Positions 20,442 through 31,482 of a stretch of DNA of 64,000 bases are shown here, one piece after another. Origin of the DNA: Onchidella celtica (taxonomy: Eukaryota > Mollusca > Gastropoda > Systellommatophora > Onchidiidae); NCBI GenBank assembly GCA_963931925.1, contig OZ007582.1:36523339-36587338 (forward strand), in the 5' to 3' direction. Position 1 is the stretch's first letter, and each line of letters opens with the position of its first letter. The notes under the pieces are model-generated. The model had not been told where the DNA came from. It searched no databases and saw only the letters and a list, made by a program, of their open reading frames with translations. A program made the position numbers and the translations under genes.

Positions 20442-22013
20442 GTAATGATGGAAGGTGAAAAATCACGTGGTTTTGGATTTGTTTGCTTTGCCCGAGCCGA
20501 GGACGCGGCTCGTGCAACTAGGGACATGCGCAGAAAGGTAGATGATATCAACAAGAAACCGCTGTACGTTGCACCTGCGCAGAGGAAAGAAGAGAGACAA
20601 GCGTTCTTCCGGGAGAAACTGAAGTCTCGACATTGCGACACACACGCTGGCGATGTGGAGACTGCGCAAAGACTGATGACGTCATTAGAAACCAATAAAG
20701 AAAACGAACGGCTTGAAACGTCAGAACTGGGCCACTTGGTTCTGAATCTTCCCGGAGGTGACAGTACAAACACATCCTGCAAACCAGAGCCTCATACCAA
20801 CGGAAACACCCATTTCCCCGAATCTAACCGAAATGTAGAGATCGTTAACCCTCTTCCGTTTGATTCCAGACAAGTGGAAAATCGAAGCAACCGGTGCCCG
20901 AATGTTGCTACTAACCACAGATCTTTTTCCAAACGAAGCAATTTGTTCAATTTCGAATGCTTTAACGTGGAGAATCTACGAACGCCTTTGATCAAACCGA
21001 CACGATTGTCGGCCGAAGAATTCAGACCCTCGTCCCCTTCTCGAAATGAGGCTGAGTTAACTTATTGGTGTCCCTTGTATCTCGGAGAGAATAAAGATCA
21101 GTTTTATGAAGTAACACATTTATCTAACGGTATGACCCCTGTCCATCCTCCCAGAGCCTCGGAAACATATAAGCATCTCAATGAAATCCCAGATCCCCAA
21201 AGAGACAATCCAAATACTCCTTGGAAAGCCGTCGAATCTGAAGAATTCAGTCTAAAAAATTGCGGTGAGATCAGCAATTGTAAGAAAACTGTAGAAATTG
21301 TGAAACATATATCTCCTATTGGATGCAAGCCGCACCCTTTGGAGATCGAGAATGTTGTACCAGATGTAAGAACCGCCCAGGAAAAGCCACGACCAACTCA
21401 CAACTACAACCTCCGGCCGAGACCCGCCAACCGATCGGCACCATCATCTTCCGACAGCAATGGAGATTGCAGTCCTTGTATTCTGCTGAAGTCCTCCAAA
21501 CCATCAGGTGAAAATGTTTGTTTTTCTGGATCCACACAAAACATTCCGAGCTGTTTCGCACTGAAACGAGATCTTTCATCTTTCGATACTCTGTATGACC
21601 CACTGAACGCCATCCCTTTCTCTCGCAGTACAATTTCTGACAACGCCGTGTCTTCAAGGAGTGTTGTCTCACAGGGCTCCGCCTTCTTTTCCAAAAGCAC
21701 GGCGTTTTCCGACACGGAATCATACACCGTAGCCAATGACCAATCAGCGTTCCCCGTCACGTTGAGGCGTGGCTTCGCCAGTAATGAATCATTAATGTCC
21801 CTGGATCCCCTGCGAAGCATCCGCAGTCGGAACGGAAGTCTTTGCTCTGATTTTGGCCTTCGGCGATCCCCGCACCTGAAGCGTCGCAGTGACACCTGTT
21901 ATGACATGGATACTGATGACGTCAGTTCCGCTGTGGGCAGTCATTGGCGGGCTAAGAGACGAATGGTGGCGCTGCCTCCCCAACATCCGGGAGCAGCTGA
22001 GATTTACATTGAG
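20442..22013 (+). CDS. PABPC-like: PABP-like, RRM4 RNP1 and long RRM4-MLLE linker
   Basis: Acceptor TTTTTCCTAAG. Reads [20 protein letters not shown] and then [20 protein letters not shown], a very close match to PABP RRM4 and its C-terminal helix. From about residue 75 on, the remaining roughly 450 codons are an Asn/Ser/Arg-rich, low-conservation linker without the Pro/Met/Gln-rich composition of the usual PABP linker. Clear non-repeat coding composition supports real protein. Donor GTGAGG at 22014 follows EIYIE; continuing past it gives only a short AT-rich tail and a stop. Confidence 0.87.
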
Positions 22014-22198
22014 GTGAGGCGAATGTTAGCAGCCTGTAAATATATGTTTTGTTCATCACTTACAGTATCTCCCTGCATTCAATTAAATTAATTAAAATCC
22101 CGTGAAGCTGCAAGAGGAGAAAGGGGAGGATGAAGGTTTTCATCCATTTCAGAGTTGGTGTACAGCATTTATTGTGCGTTTTTCCCTGATTCCAACCA

Positions 22199-22345
22199 AA
22201 GTCAAAATATGGTTAAAAGACAAAGTTGTATATAGCGAAAGCCTCGCGTAAGAAATAATACCGAAGCGATACATTAAAAAACAAAGAGGCTTCGCTATAA
22301 TAATATACAACTTTTTTTTCTTTTCGCCATATTTTGACTCTGCTT
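22199..22345. mobile_element. Hairpin MITE-like inverted repeat
   Basis: Left arm AGTCAAAATATGG ... AAAGTTGTATATAGCGAA and AGCCTC; right arm GAGGCTTCGCTATA ... TATACAACTTTTTTT ... CCATATTTTGACT. The short loop contains AAGAAATAATACCGAAGCGA, a motif repeated at 47180-47390. Confidence 0.75.
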
Positions 22346-23047
22346 TAAGCCTTGCTGCAACACCACAATTTGTGGTGTTTTTTTTTGGGGGGGGGGGGGG
22401 GGGTTGTAATATTTTGTCTGATTCCAACCAGTATCATGGCGCCCCTGAAACAGGTTAAATCTCTGTCTCAAAATGTTTTGTGTCATGGCAAATAATTCAT
22501 AACTTTAGAGATGCCCATAAAAATTATGTTTCATTGAGTTTTGGAAATAGACCCTCCCATCCCAAACGCGATTAATGTGCTGGGTACAGGATGAAATCCT
22601 CCAAACATATTCAAAAGACTCACAAGGTGATCGCTCCGGCTCTGTCGGAAGTTTTTTGTTTTTTTTTTCATATAATTATCAACAAATTATTTTTCACGAG
22701 CAACATTTATTTATAATTTTTTGCATCCATCTGAGCATTTAAAGTCTGTTTTAAATGCCCTTGATTTTTAAAAAAAATTATTATATTGTGTTTGGATGAG
22801 GTAATCTATGCGGGGACACTTAAGAATGAATGTTCTTTGTTTGTTGCCATCATTTCAAATGCAAACTTACAGACGGCCTTGAGAGTTTAGGAGGGCGAGC
22901 TTGGGCAGAAATTGAAGAAAAAAAAGAATTTAAACAAAAATAATTCAAAAATGGACGTCTTTCATCTGGCCAGTGTGAGCGTCGAAGACGTATACTCCTT
23001 GCTTGTGATTTTCTCCCTTCACGGTCTTTTCTCTATCCCCTCCCCAG

Positions 23048-23223
23048 GCCAGACCCCCGTCCCCTTCACTGAGGATTCCTGGTCAAGGGGACATCAGTTT
23101 AAGATCGCTGTCCAGCTGGCCTATAGATCGACAAAAAGAAATCCTGGCCGTGCCCATGAAAACTCAGATCACTGCATTACTGGAGGAACTGGTGGCTCAA
23201 GGCGTTACTCTAGAACAGGAAAG
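23048..23223 (+). CDS. PABPC-like: PABP-like, linker end and MLLE approach helix
   Basis: Starts after TATCCCCTCCCCAG at GCC, phase 0 with the previous exon, reading ARPPSPSLRIPGQGDISLRS and then KEILAVPMKTQITALLEELV. It ends with AG at 23222-23223 before GTGGGT, to be completed by T of the next exon (Ser). The alternative open frame over the same bases gives unstructured sequence and does not join the next exon in phase. Confidence 0.75.
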
Positions 23224-23389
23224 GTGGGTACTCTGATAGGGGGGTGTGTTGGAAGCCACGCTCTATGTTAATGGCTCCTAACCAGGGAGATATTTTTCCG
23301 TGGGTGAACATTTTGGGATTTCAAGAGAGGAAATACGTGTACTGCACACTGCATGGCTGCGGTGTCAATGTCTTCTTTGTCTGTGCTGG

Positions 23390-23515
23390 TTGCAATGATG
23401 AATGTCTCCATTGTGTGTGATCACGAGATGGTTTGCAATGATGAATGTCTCCATTGTATGTGATCACGTGATGGTTGCAGTGACGAATACTTTCATTGTC
23501 TGTGATGGGCGGATG
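23390..23515 (+). repeat. ~42-bp tandem repeat, three copies
   Basis: GGTTGCAATGATGAATGTCT and CCATTGTNTGTGATCACG repeated at about 23388, 23430 and 23473 in the intron after the exon ending 23223; later degenerate GATGGTTGCAGTGA copies occur at 23656 and 23846. Confidence 0.75.
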
Positions 23516-23544
23516 GTTTGTGGGTGCTTCTGGTAGTGTCTCCT

Positions 23545-23650
23545 TCTCTCCTATCATTCTGTTATATTCTGTCTGTCGTCTTGCTTCTTCCTTGCACAAT
23601 GTGATCGTCATCCTGTCGATGCGCCTTTTCTCCAAACTTAAACTCAAAAC
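23545..23650 (+). repeat. Dispersed SINE-like unit, copy 1
   Basis: CCTATCATTCTGTTATATTC, TGTCTGTCGTCTTGCTTCTT, CCTTGCACAAT, CGTCATCCTGTCGATG, then CTTTTCTCCAAACTTAAACT. Related copies at 23730-23835, 27553-27660 and 44263-44352 all have the same orientation. Confidence 0.75.
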
Positions 23651-23729
23651 TCTGTGATGGTTGCAGTGATGAATGTCTTTATCAGCTGTGGTGGCCGGAT
23701 GGTTTGCAGATGCATCAGGTAGTGTCTCC

Positions 23730-23835
23730 ATCTATCCTATCATTCTGTTATCTCTGTCTGTCGTCTTTTTACTTCCTAGCACAATTGTCTGTTCTCGTGT
23801 CCATGTGCTTTCTCCAAATTCAAACTGAAACCGCT
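23730..23835 (+). repeat. Dispersed SINE-like unit, copy 2
   Basis: Same order of motifs as 23545-23650: ATCCTATCATTCTGTTATCT, CTGTCTGTCGTC, CTTCCTAGCACAAT, TGTGCTTTCTCCAAATTCAA. Confidence 0.75.
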
Positions 23836-23889
23836 GAATGTCTGTGATGGTTGCAGTGACGTAACTATGTCATTGTCTGTCACCAACAG

Positions 23890-24043
23890 TTGGTATAAAG
23901 ACGTGGGTTTGCTTGCTGAGTTGTTGGTCAGAAGAAACTGGACAGTGGCCGCCCTGTCTGACCGGCTGATGGCAATGGTGATGGAGATGGACGTTGCAGA
24001 GGTTATCAACTTGTTACAGTCCAGGCACTGTCTGCTGTACTTG
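23890..24043 (+). CDS. PABPC-like: PABP-like, MLLE (PABC) domain core
   Basis: Acceptor GTCACCAACAG. Reads WYKDVGLLAELLVRRNWTVA and then ALSDRLMAMVMEMDVAEVIN, LLQS. This aligns with the PABP MLLE domain (EQKQMLGERLFPLIQ ... [21 protein letters not shown]). The signature MLLE tetrapeptide is replaced by MVME, and the preceding KITG by DRLMA. The domain normally binds PAM2 motifs. Donor GTGGGT at 24044. Confidence 0.85.
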
Positions 24044-24651
24044 GTGGGTAACACGCATTGGTCTGAGAACTTCCCACAGTCTGTGAGGTTCATATCTTAC
24101 TATAACGGAGCTAGAAGGTGAACATTGAGGCACCTAAAACTTTGAGACCAAGTAACACAAAAGTTATGAAACCTCGCACACTGCCTTAAGTTGACGATGA
24201 TTTACGTGGACACATCCATTTTTGGACAATATTCAGTCTTTGTTATTATTTATTTACAGTTTGAGCTGTAAAAAAAAAAAAAAAAAGCAACACTTTTTCG
24301 TGAAGTAAATTTGAAAAGTATGATGGGAAATTTCGTTCTTCATCTCTCTTCACACATGGCTGGTCGAAAATACCTAGATCTAGAGCTTGGTGCAAAAGAT
24401 TCTGCAAGATAAATCTTGCATACGTCGGCTAGTTAGACTTACCCCTTTCACGTCAAATACCCCTCGTAGACCAAAAGCTTGTGCTGTTGTTTTTCCTGTT
24501 CATTTCTGATTCAAACTAATGTTTGTTTGTTGTTTCTTAAGCAACATTTGTAAGATTTGTTGTTTTTGGGGGGGGGGGGTGGTGGGGGGGGGGGTGTCAT
24601 GTGACCATAATCAAGTACTTTCTTTCCCCTTTGTGCCCCTTTGTTCACCAG

Positions 24652-24810
24652 ATATCGGAGGGCTTGAAGCAGCTTCAAAACTTCGTGGATAAGGACACCG
24701 TGAATTTCGATAAACAAGAATTGATGACACCTGATGGCGACCACCCGATACCTGACCCGGAACCACTAAGTCAAGAATCGATTAACAACAAGGACGATCA
24801 TCCCAACTAA
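24652..24810 (+). CDS. PABPC-like: PABP-like, terminal exon (last MLLE helix and acidic tail)
   Basis: Acceptor TTTGTTCACCAG. Reads ISEGLKQLQNFVDKDTVNFD, equivalent to the final MLLE helix (KVDEAVAVLQAH in PABPC1), then an acidic Pro/Asp/Glu-rich tail ending in TAA at 24808-24810. Phase 0 with the previous exon. Confidence 0.85.
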   Translation: MSEGLKQLQNFVDKDTVNFDKQELMTPDGDHPIPDPEPLSQESINNKDDHPN

Positions 24811-25107
24811 TGTGCAAAATAATATACCGCCTATAATCAACCTACCAATTTGACACTAAAAAATTCTCCGAACACGTCATGGAAAAATAATCACTGCCAG
24901 TTCAGTGAGAAAGTCGGATGTCACAGTCGTCTGGGATAGTTAAACCATCATGGTATGAGAAGTTTGAGACTGGAAGCTAGGGCAGATACCATATTTTCGC
25001 TCTCACAATCAAGGTACCATTTTCTGAGCATCTAGTCTAGAGATTCCGTTAAAACCCACACATTCAGCTGTGCATAGTTAAATCTGAGGCTCACCAAATT
25101 TCTCGTA
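24811..25107. other. Probable 3' UTR of the PABP-like gene
   Basis: AT-rich non-coding sequence after the stop; no clear AATAAA within this stretch and no repeat seen. Confidence 0.4.
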
Positions 25108-25470
25108 GATTAAAAACGACCAGAAACTACTCCACATTTGGTCTAAAACGAGGAAGCTCCTCATTTGGTCTAAAACGAGGAAGCTCCTCATTTGGTCTAA
25201 AACGAGGAAGCTCCTTTACATTTGGTCTAAAATGAGGAAGCTCCTCTACATTTGGTCTAAAACGCGGAAGCTCCTCTACATTTGGTCTAAAACGAGGAAG
25301 CTCTTCTATATTATTTTGGTCTAAAACAATGGAGCTCCTCTATATTTGGTCTAACACGATGGCGCTCCTCTACATTTGGTCTCAAACAATGAAGTTTCTT
25401 TACATTATTATCTAAAATGAGGAAATCCCTCTACATTTAGTCCAAAACACTGACCTCAACCACTTTTGGT
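25108..25470 (+). repeat. ~30-bp minisatellite, about 11-12 copies
   Basis: Unit CATTTGGTCTAAAACGAGGA followed by AGCTCCTCTA. The first copies lack a few bases and the last few are strongly diverged (for example AACAATGGAGCTCC, AAATGAGGAAATCC), so the array decays toward the 3' side. Confidence 0.93.
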
Positions 25471-25792
25471 CAAAAACGTGGAAAGTCCAGGATGGGGTGG
25501 GGGTGGGGGACGAAAGTGGGGGGTATAAAAATGTATTCTTTTCCCTGTGGATAACTTGGGGGGAAAAGGGGGAGGGGGGGGGGGAGGGGTATTCGAACTC
25601 GAAAACTGCATCTATTGTTTGAAGTCGTCCAGTTAGGTGGAAAATTCACTGCGACTGCCATCGGACTTGACACTCAAGGGTCTGCAAGTCGTCACCTGGG
25701 CCGAGTCCAAGTCTGTCGTGCATGGCCATAGTGCGGGTCTAAGTTCAAGTATTAGGACACTTAGCCACGGACCAAGTGATGACCCATTGTGT

Positions 25793-25978
25793 GCTATGGC
25801 ACGCCGGTCGTGTATACACGCGAGAGGATGATGCGCTAATGAACGCGCCCACTGAACCCAAATGAAGCTTTTTGCACACTTGCCCACACGCATTAATTCG
25901 TTGGGTTCAATTTTTTGTCCAGTTCATACACGTGTCGTCATCTCGCGCGTTTGTACGACCAGTGTGCCATGGCCTTCA
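25793..25978. repeat. Imperfect inverted repeat
   Basis: GCTATGGCACGCCGGTCGTG and ACACGCGAGAGGATGATG are matched in reverse complement by GGCCATGGCACACTGGTCGT and CGCGAGATGACGACACGTG from 25930-25978. Possibly the core of an old MITE. Confidence 0.55.
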
Positions 25979-26800
25979 CCTTTAGAAGACAGTAAAGGTG
26001 GGCCGTGCCCATCGCCTTGATGTATGTACCCAAAACGTCAGTCTGCCACCAGAGTGCTTCGTTCACACTACGAAAGAATATCGCACAAGCATTTACGACA
26101 CCTAGAAATATCGAATGTAAAGATAATTTGACTCCCACACTACGATTACCTTTAAACACGCGTTTGTTTGTTTTTTTTTAACCTACTCATTGTGATTTAT
26201 ATCCCATAATTTTTCTATATTGCTACAAAAGTTATATACCTAACATAAATATGTAATTTAATGTGATATATATAAGCTATATTTATACCGTGGAAGAGAA
26301 TTTGTAATTAGTAGCCTGCATAATTATTCCTATGTGAACTACATTTTGAAACACGTTGCCATTATTTCTTTATGCAGTAAGGATGGAGGAAAAAAAAAAA
26401 AACAACAACAGATGAAAACATGAGAATTTTGAACTTATATTCGTTTGAGTGGTCATTTCTGAATGTTTGCACGTTTTTGTTTTTTGTTTTTGAAAAGGGG
26501 GGGGGGGTTTGCTTTAACTCTTTCATTGCTGGCTGCGTAAAATAAGAACAGCATCGTGTCGCAAGGACCATAGACAGCATTTTTTGGCTGGTGATTTTAC
26601 ATAATAAGCTTGTACTGTTAAATTTTCATTCATAATTTTTTGGTGCGATAAGATCTCAATGGGATATAAACCATTCACGTAAGTATAAAAAATCATAGTT
26701 TTCGTGACACTAGCAATGAAAGGGGATCGTGACACTAGCAGTATCAGTGAAAGGGACCAACTACTTCCCCAACTGGGCCCTAAGCCTAAGGGAGATATAA

Positions 26801-27392
26801 GGGGTATCATACTAAGCCCGATCAGACACAGTCAGATGCTGGCAGCAAAATGTGTTGTGTGTCTGTGTTTTATTCTGCTCGTAACCTCGAGGTCATGGCA
26901 GCCAGCTGGGAAGTCTGTCTTGGCGTAATGCCGTGGGTCGTCAGAGCTTCGTTGACGCCACTTCTCCAAGTCTTCCTTGGTCTTAATTCTGGAACTGTAT
27001 CCAGAGAATCGCATGTTGGATGAACGAAGGACCGGCTGGTAGATCGGCCTTCGCAAGAGGTGTCCAAACTATTTCTTACCCTCTGCTGCTCTATGTGCCG
27101 ATGGACTTATGTAGTTCCCACCATTAATTTTTCTCTGATCTTTGCATTTCTGATCCTGTCGCATCTGGTCTTGTTGACGGCTCTTCGCTCTCTAGAAGTT
27201 TGGTCAGCGTCCAGGTTTGGACCAGCAAAAAGTACACTAGAAAAATAATGGCAGAGGCTGACTGTGTCTGACCGGGCTTAATATTGATAGTGTCTTACCA
27301 GATTTACTAAGAAAATACAGGAAATTATGGTATGCACTTCTTGTCTGCCAGCATCTGACTGTGTCTGACCGGGCTTAGTATGATATCACCCT
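26801..27392. mobile_element. ~590-bp element with ~45-bp TIRs
   Basis: Left arm 26801-26845 (TATCATACTAAGCCCGATCA, GACACAGTCAGATGCTGGCA) is repeated inverted at 27345-27392 (TGCCAGCATCTGACTGTGTC, TGACCGGGCTTAGTATGATA) with two or three differences. A third partial inverted copy of the arm (GGCTGACTGTGTCTGACCGG) lies inside at 27254-27280. The interior has short minus-strand open frames of 65-75 codons with no recognised family. Confidence 0.8.
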
Positions 27393-27552
27393 AAGGCCAG
27401 GCGCAAATGAGTTTCCTTCTTTTTTAGTTACTAGTCCGGGAAACGATCCTTATCCATCTGCTCATCTTTCCATCAAATCGTCGATTATACTAGTTTTATT
27501 TTTTCTCTCCTCACCAAGTTCTTTATATCCGTCAATTTGTGTGTCGGGCCTT

Positions 27553-27660
27553 CTGTCCTTTCATTCTGCTACATTCTGTCTGTCGTCTTGTTCCTTCCTG
27601 GCACAATAGGCCTATGGCCGTCATCATGTCCACGTGCTTTCTCTTAACTCAAACTCAAAT
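27553..27660 (+). repeat. Dispersed SINE-like unit, copy 3
   Basis: CATTCTGCTACATTCTGTCT, GTCGTCTTGTTCCTTCCTGG, CACAATAGGCC, CGTCATCATGTCCACG, TGCTTTCTCTTAACTCAAAC. It is followed directly by a degenerate ATCC/CATC microsatellite (27660-27865). Confidence 0.8.
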
Positions 27661-27865
27661 CCATCCATACATCCATCCGTCGATCAATTCATCCATCAAA
27701 CAATTCATCTATCCATTCATCATTCCAATCATACATCCACATATAAATCCATCAGTCCATCCACCCGTTAAGAGACTCTTCATTACTTTTCTCTTTCAAC
27801 CTTAAAATCTACCCATCAATGACCCATTCACCAACACAAGTTTCCATCCATCTCTCTATCATTTA
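27660..27865 (+). repeat. Degenerate CATC-type microsatellite
   Basis: ATCCATCCATACATCCATCC and diverged continuations, probably grown from the tail of the preceding SINE-like unit. Confidence 0.75.
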
Positions 27866-30800
27866 TCAGTTCACCGAATAAACCTCCCATAATAGCCACA
27901 CTTATTCTCAGATATCTTCCCCCCCCCCAAAAAAAATATTTAAAAATTCTCTGAAATGATTGCTCAGAAAGCCACAAAAACAACCACAACAACAACGAAA
28001 TCTTCTGAAATGATTACCCAGAATACCGGTATAACAAAAATTTTCTGAAATTAATGTTTACCCAGTGGAAAATAACAAAATTTCACTGAAACGCTTCGTG
28101 GAAAACTAAGTACGTGTAGTGCGCTTTTTTTTCAGAGTTGATTGTTCGCTACACCAGATCGTTTCCTTTTTTCTTTAAATGTCAACATGAGAATAAAATA
28201 ATCATCCTCAAATAAGAAGAGACAGTCGTGAAATTACTTATCACTCCTGAAAAAAAAGAAAAAAAAAGAAAGGCAATTGAAAAAAACAACAAACAAACAC
28301 CGAAACTGGGGCAGAGGGGTTATTCCCATTTGAGTGTCTGCTTGTTAGTGAGTAGGTGATGATGAAAGAGTGAGCGCACAAGAAGGAGAAACTGATGAGG
28401 GGCTGAAAAAAAAACCAAAAAAAACAACACAACAGAATGAATGATCGATGATGCAGGACAAAGAGAACAAATTATTGAATGATGGCATGGAAGTGGGGAA
28501 GGAAGGAAGGAAGGAAGGAAGGAATGGAACAGTGGATACAAATGGACGGGGGGGGGGGGGGGGCTTAAAAGTAAGTGAGTGAAAGTTTGCGAAAGTTTAC
28601 GTGTAATGGGACTAAAATGAAATAACATCTGTAGATCCGCTGATTACGACATCGCACCAATGTCGGTTTGATCTTGGGAATCCGCCCTTGGGACAATCCT
28701 ACCAACCTTACAGAAATCCTATACAAATCTATGTCGGATTGACATAGGGATTCTGGCTGGGGCACGGCCATAAGAATGGTGAATTGTACATGTTAGAACC
28801 ACGAGTTTCCGAAACTCAAAGTCACATTTTACATAAAGTATTTTACTGTTTTTCATTACATACATGATTTATCTATTGCTTAGCTCCCAAACAACCGAGT
28901 TTGACGCAAAAACATAAATCAAACCAATCTTTTGACTTCGTTACCGGTACCATAACTGACTGAAAAGTGCGCTTACACCGTCCAGACAGACCCCCTCCCG
29001 CTTGTGTTCATGTCTTTCTTTATGGAGGATCTCTGCCCTTGGCATTTGCACATCATGGTCATCATCGAAAAGGATGTGCGAACGCCATCAGTAGATCCTC
29101 CTCCCCCCCCCCCCCAACACCCCACTCGCCAAGGATAATTTATTTGAGTGGGTTAAAAATGAATATTTCATATATGCCTGGTTTTATCAAACAAAATCAA
29201 GTACCATGGCGGGCCGGATGAACTGACGTCGCGGGCCGCAGGTTTGGTGACTCCTACCTTACAATAACAAGGTTTTAACTCCTTTCCATTAACTTTTTAG
29301 ACCCTCCGTCAACTTTTTAGAAATCGAGGATTGAAGTTTCATGTGATCATAGTGCTTAGACAAACGACTTTATTCTTTTTAGAAGTAGTTACCTACAAAT
29401 TACACACCGAATTCGCTTGATACTTTGACACACAAACTGGAGATAGAACCTTGTCATTCTAAGAGGACAATTAGTCATTAAAATTTGCTTTTGATGCAAA
29501 CATTTCGAGGGCCAGATTAAGAAACTTTCGGGCTCCCCCAGGGCCTGCCAATGCTCGGACTGAACCCACTTTCTAAGGCCATGTTTCTTCCCCCCTGTAA
29601 TTAGCATCCAGCGAAGTGAATAACAATAAACCGTGTCATTGGTTACTCGTTCATGTCATGACGACACTGAGTTGTTTTCGCGATTATCTCATGTTTCAGT
29701 GTAAAACACGTTCCCGCGTTCATGATTTTCAACTTTCAACTCACTCTCGCTGCGTGCGCTTGCAGCGACTGCTGTCTATTGTTAATTGTTATTCTAGACA
29801 TTTATAATGAGTTGGACCTTCGCTGACAGCAGACGTGAGAAACACAGATGTCACTTTGCTTTCTGTCGTCGAGCCTGGCGCAAACATTTTCACACGAGTT
29901 TGCAGACTTTCAAATTTCTTCACACCACACTGGAAACACAGCAGAACTGAAGGTAAGCCCGAAAGTTCATTAGAATCTGAAACTGCAATATTTTTTAGTT
30001 CTTGCTGCCAGCAAAACAACAAAAAATGCCATTTTGTTGATGTTTTGCTTTAAAGAATTCACGTTTCATATAAATCAATATGCGTCCACTTGGGATACAT
30101 GATGATACATGACAAGGTATGCTCCAGTAAAACACGGAGAGCAGAGATCATGGCCTGATTTTAACCTTTTGCAGCTGAAGTTCCACTGCACGGATAGTTC
30201 ATGGGGTGTTTGCCACATGATTGTGACATTTTGCCGATTTTTGAGGTTTTGTTATGAAAATGATTCGCTCACTCCTAATTTCATTATTATATCGATCTGT
30301 CTTTCCGATCAGTTAAAAACTTTTCGAGGCATGTGTTTTTCACAAATCTTCAAAGTTTTGATCAATTTCGTGAAAAGACAAAAGATGCACATACAATTAT
30401 AATGGCAAATACCCGACGGTTTGGTAGGTTGTTCATCACTCAAGGGTGGGCATATCAGTACGGTAGCTCACGTCATTCTTTGCCCTAACCAATGCCTTGT
30501 CACTTTTGCATTTACTTGATAGATCTAGGTAATTTTTTGGGAGGAGTACCTTACTCGAGCGCCACTTTTTGATAAAAAACCCTGTATATTTTTTCGGTAC
30601 TTATTAATTTTGTTAGTTTATCCAATTGTCATTGGAAAAAAAGCAATGTTGGGGGCGTGAGGGTCTAGTCAGTTTGTATCAATGGACTGTAGTCAGATTG
30701 ACTACTCAGGCGAAAAGGGGCTGGGGTAGTTGTGTTAGTTTCTGGTCTTTGGCGCTCGAGTACGGAACTCCTTCCAATTTTTTAAGGGGAGGGGTTCCTG

Positions 30801-31482
30801 TGCAGTTGAGACTGGCAGCAAGATAGGACAAGGACGCGACAAATACCCCCCCCCCCCCTTCCACCTCCTTTCCTGAGTCTTTCAGCTTGAACTGCATTTT
30901 TTGTCACTTGATATATATTTATAGGAATGTGGAGCAAAAGTGAGATTATTTTTTGACAGTGTAAGATAATATAAAATAAAAAAAAGTACCAAATCCGGCA
31001 GGCAAACTACAGTGGTGATATTACCCAGTGAACAGTCCCTTTTGTTTCTTATTTGCATAATTTCCTGTTTTTAAACCTCTTTCCACACCAAAATATTTGT
31101 CATAATAAAAAAAACTAAGAAACATTCGAAAGGAGTTCTGTACGTCCCACCCACCCAGTCAAGACAATTTGTGTCTAATCCTACACAACCCAGTCCTAAA
31201 CCTATTCCCACTCCTAACATACCCGTCACACTTTCAACTGAAAAACAAAGGAAAATTTAGGAATTGTTAAAGTTCAAACTGGTGGGATGTACATAAAGTA
31301 TAGAACTGTTTCTAGACAGACATGTACCTGCAGCACATGCTTCACAAGTCGCTGGAGCTAATCCAGGCATAATATAATATTCTTTCAAAAGTTAACACAT
31401 TTAATAGAAAAGAAATCAATTTCATGAATTTGTATGCTTTGAATAGCCTTGATGCTAATGTTCACACGTTTGTTCATTCCAG
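27866..31482. other. Intergenic stretch without recognisable genes
   Basis: Contains a GGAA microsatellite (28498-28523), G and C tracts (about 28548, 29103, 30847), a hAT-like end GCGGGCCGCAGGTTTGGTGA near 29231, and the dispersed repeat at 29302-29463. No exon with family similarity was recognised. Confidence 0.5.
29302..29463. repeat. Dispersed repeat, copy of 10842-11041
   Basis: AAATTACACACCGAATTCGC, TTGATACTTTGACACACA and GGAGATAGAACCTTGTCATT correspond in order to the 10.9-kb copy. Confidence 0.6.

Larger units (their letters stand above)
15257..24810 (+). other. PABPC-like: Poly(A)-binding protein paralog with Gln/His-rich insert
   Basis: A gene of at least eight visible coding exons whose pieces follow the order of cytoplasmic poly(A)-binding proteins: RRM1 (RNP2 IFVGDL, RNP1 LGYGYVAY), RRM2 (RNP2 VFVKNL then [10 protein letters not shown]), the end of RRM3 (AIEMLNGKDVDGRILFAGP), RRM4 (RNP2 NLYVKHL, RNP1 SRGFGFVCF, then [15 protein letters not shown]) and a C-terminal MLLE domain. 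PABPs bind mRNA poly(A) tails through the RRMs and recruit PAM2-motif partners through MLLE. Visible exons sum to about 1120 residues, against about 630 for standard PABPC. The excess is a Q/H-rich insert between RRM3 and RRM4 and a Ser/Asn-rich RRM4-MLLE linker. RRM2's second half and RRM3's first half are not found and probably sit in or near the N gap. One exon needs a frame change. Divergence suggests a specialised, perhaps germline, paralog; that is inference. Confidence 0.88.

Noticed and set aside
22014-22091. PABP-like protein ending at the TAA at 22089
   Set aside because: The GTGAGG donor after EIYIE joins in phase to exons that encode a recognisable MLLE domain, so this stop is intronic.
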